From IMG/VR virus record IMGVR_UViG_3300025617_001009, positions 1 to 37,469 of that record: DNA of 37,469 nucleotides. One strand, 5' to 3'. Source of the stretch: a virus. The notes beneath the pieces are model-generated. The model saw only the letters and a list, made by a program, of their open reading frames with translations, was not told the DNA's origin and searched no databases. A program made the translations under genes and the position numbers. Positions 37,369 through 37,469 of the stretch are shown here, piece by piece; within the stretch, counting starts at the first letter, position 1; every line of letters begins with the position of its first letter.

Positions 37369-37469
37369 ACCTAACTTCAATCCAGCCTAGGCTTGCCCAA
37401 CCGTCTTTGTTAGAACCAGTTGCGGCAATAGCAATCAAGAATGTACCTGATGTATCACCCAGTGTGGTT
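37367..37469 (-). CDS. C-terminal end of a probable structural protein (truncated)
   Basis: The open frame enters from the right edge and stops with TAA at 37369-37367. The 33 visible residues include TTLGDTSGTFLIAIAATGSN and KDGWASLGWIEVR. The small, Gly/Thr-rich beta pattern fits the end of a tail or fiber protein, but the N-terminal part is outside the window, so no family can be named. Confidence 0.6.
   Translation of the reverse strand, partial: TTLGDTSGTFLIAIAATGSNKDGWASLGWIEVR

Noticed and set aside
1-37469. CRISPR array, insertion sequence, integrase or attachment site
   Set aside because: No regularly spaced repeats, transposase or integrase frames, or tRNA-linked att repeats were seen.

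Overview
The window is an accessory-gene region of a large T4-like (myovirus-type) marine phage. The evidence is: AT-rich DNA; dense gene packing with ATGA/TAATG overlaps; many T4-type late promoters (TATAAATA and AATAAATA/GATAAATA variants) upstream of genes; a class I ribonucleotide reductase pair with glutaredoxin; and a row of proteins of the kind found in cyanophages and pelagiphages. A circularly permuted tmRNA, a DUF1127 protein and an alphaproteobacterial-style envelope set point to an alphaproteobacterial host. The closest known relatives by gene content are SAR11-type pelagimyophages and uncultured phages carrying heme oxygenase plus PcyX. No terminase, portal or major capsid gene lies in the window.

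Layout, mostly on the minus strand and read from high to low coordinates. 37.5-35.6 kb: a truncated structural protein, a thermonuclease and two paralogous unknowns. 34.3-35.6 kb: the only plus-strand block, a DUF1127 micro-ORF cascade and a late gene with a structured leader. 34.2-25.5 kb: virion-associated and replication-type genes (Pol-beta-like nucleotidyltransferase, KxDG ligase-like protein, probable virion protein, holin-like protein, MRLYEF proteins, PD-(D/E)XK exonuclease, pectate-lyase-fold tail protein). 25.5-21.7 kb: nrdA, nrdB, glutaredoxin. 21.7-18.05 kb: small unknowns, two 2OG-Fe(II) oxygenases and a DUF454 membrane protein. 18.05-17.7 kb: a permuted tmRNA with its own promoter and terminator. 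17.7-15.1 kb: outer-membrane barrel, SleB hydrolase, two lipoproteins and a 17-kDa-antigen-like protein. 15.1-12.0 kb: a large coiled-coil membrane protein, ribosomal protein bS21, DEDDh exonuclease and GMP reductase. 10.8-8.0 kb: dnaK, hsp20, clpS. 8.0-5.6 kb: heme oxygenase, PcyX bilin reductase and a MRAFEF-tagged putative nuclease. 5.5-0 kb: a curli-like secretion cluster (csgF, csgG, curlin-repeat proteins, FecR protein) and other secreted proteins.

Several genes appear to work together. tmRNA, ClpS, DnaK, Hsp20 and bS21 form an unusually full phage-borne translation-rescue and protein-quality set. GMP reductase with NrdA/NrdB/Grx would turn host purines into dNTPs. Heme oxygenase and PcyX make a bilin. 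CsgG/CsgF with curlin-like proteins, lipoproteins, SleB and an OMP would remodel the host envelope. Proteins beginning MRAFEF/MRLYEF resemble T4 internal head proteins and may be packaged and injected.
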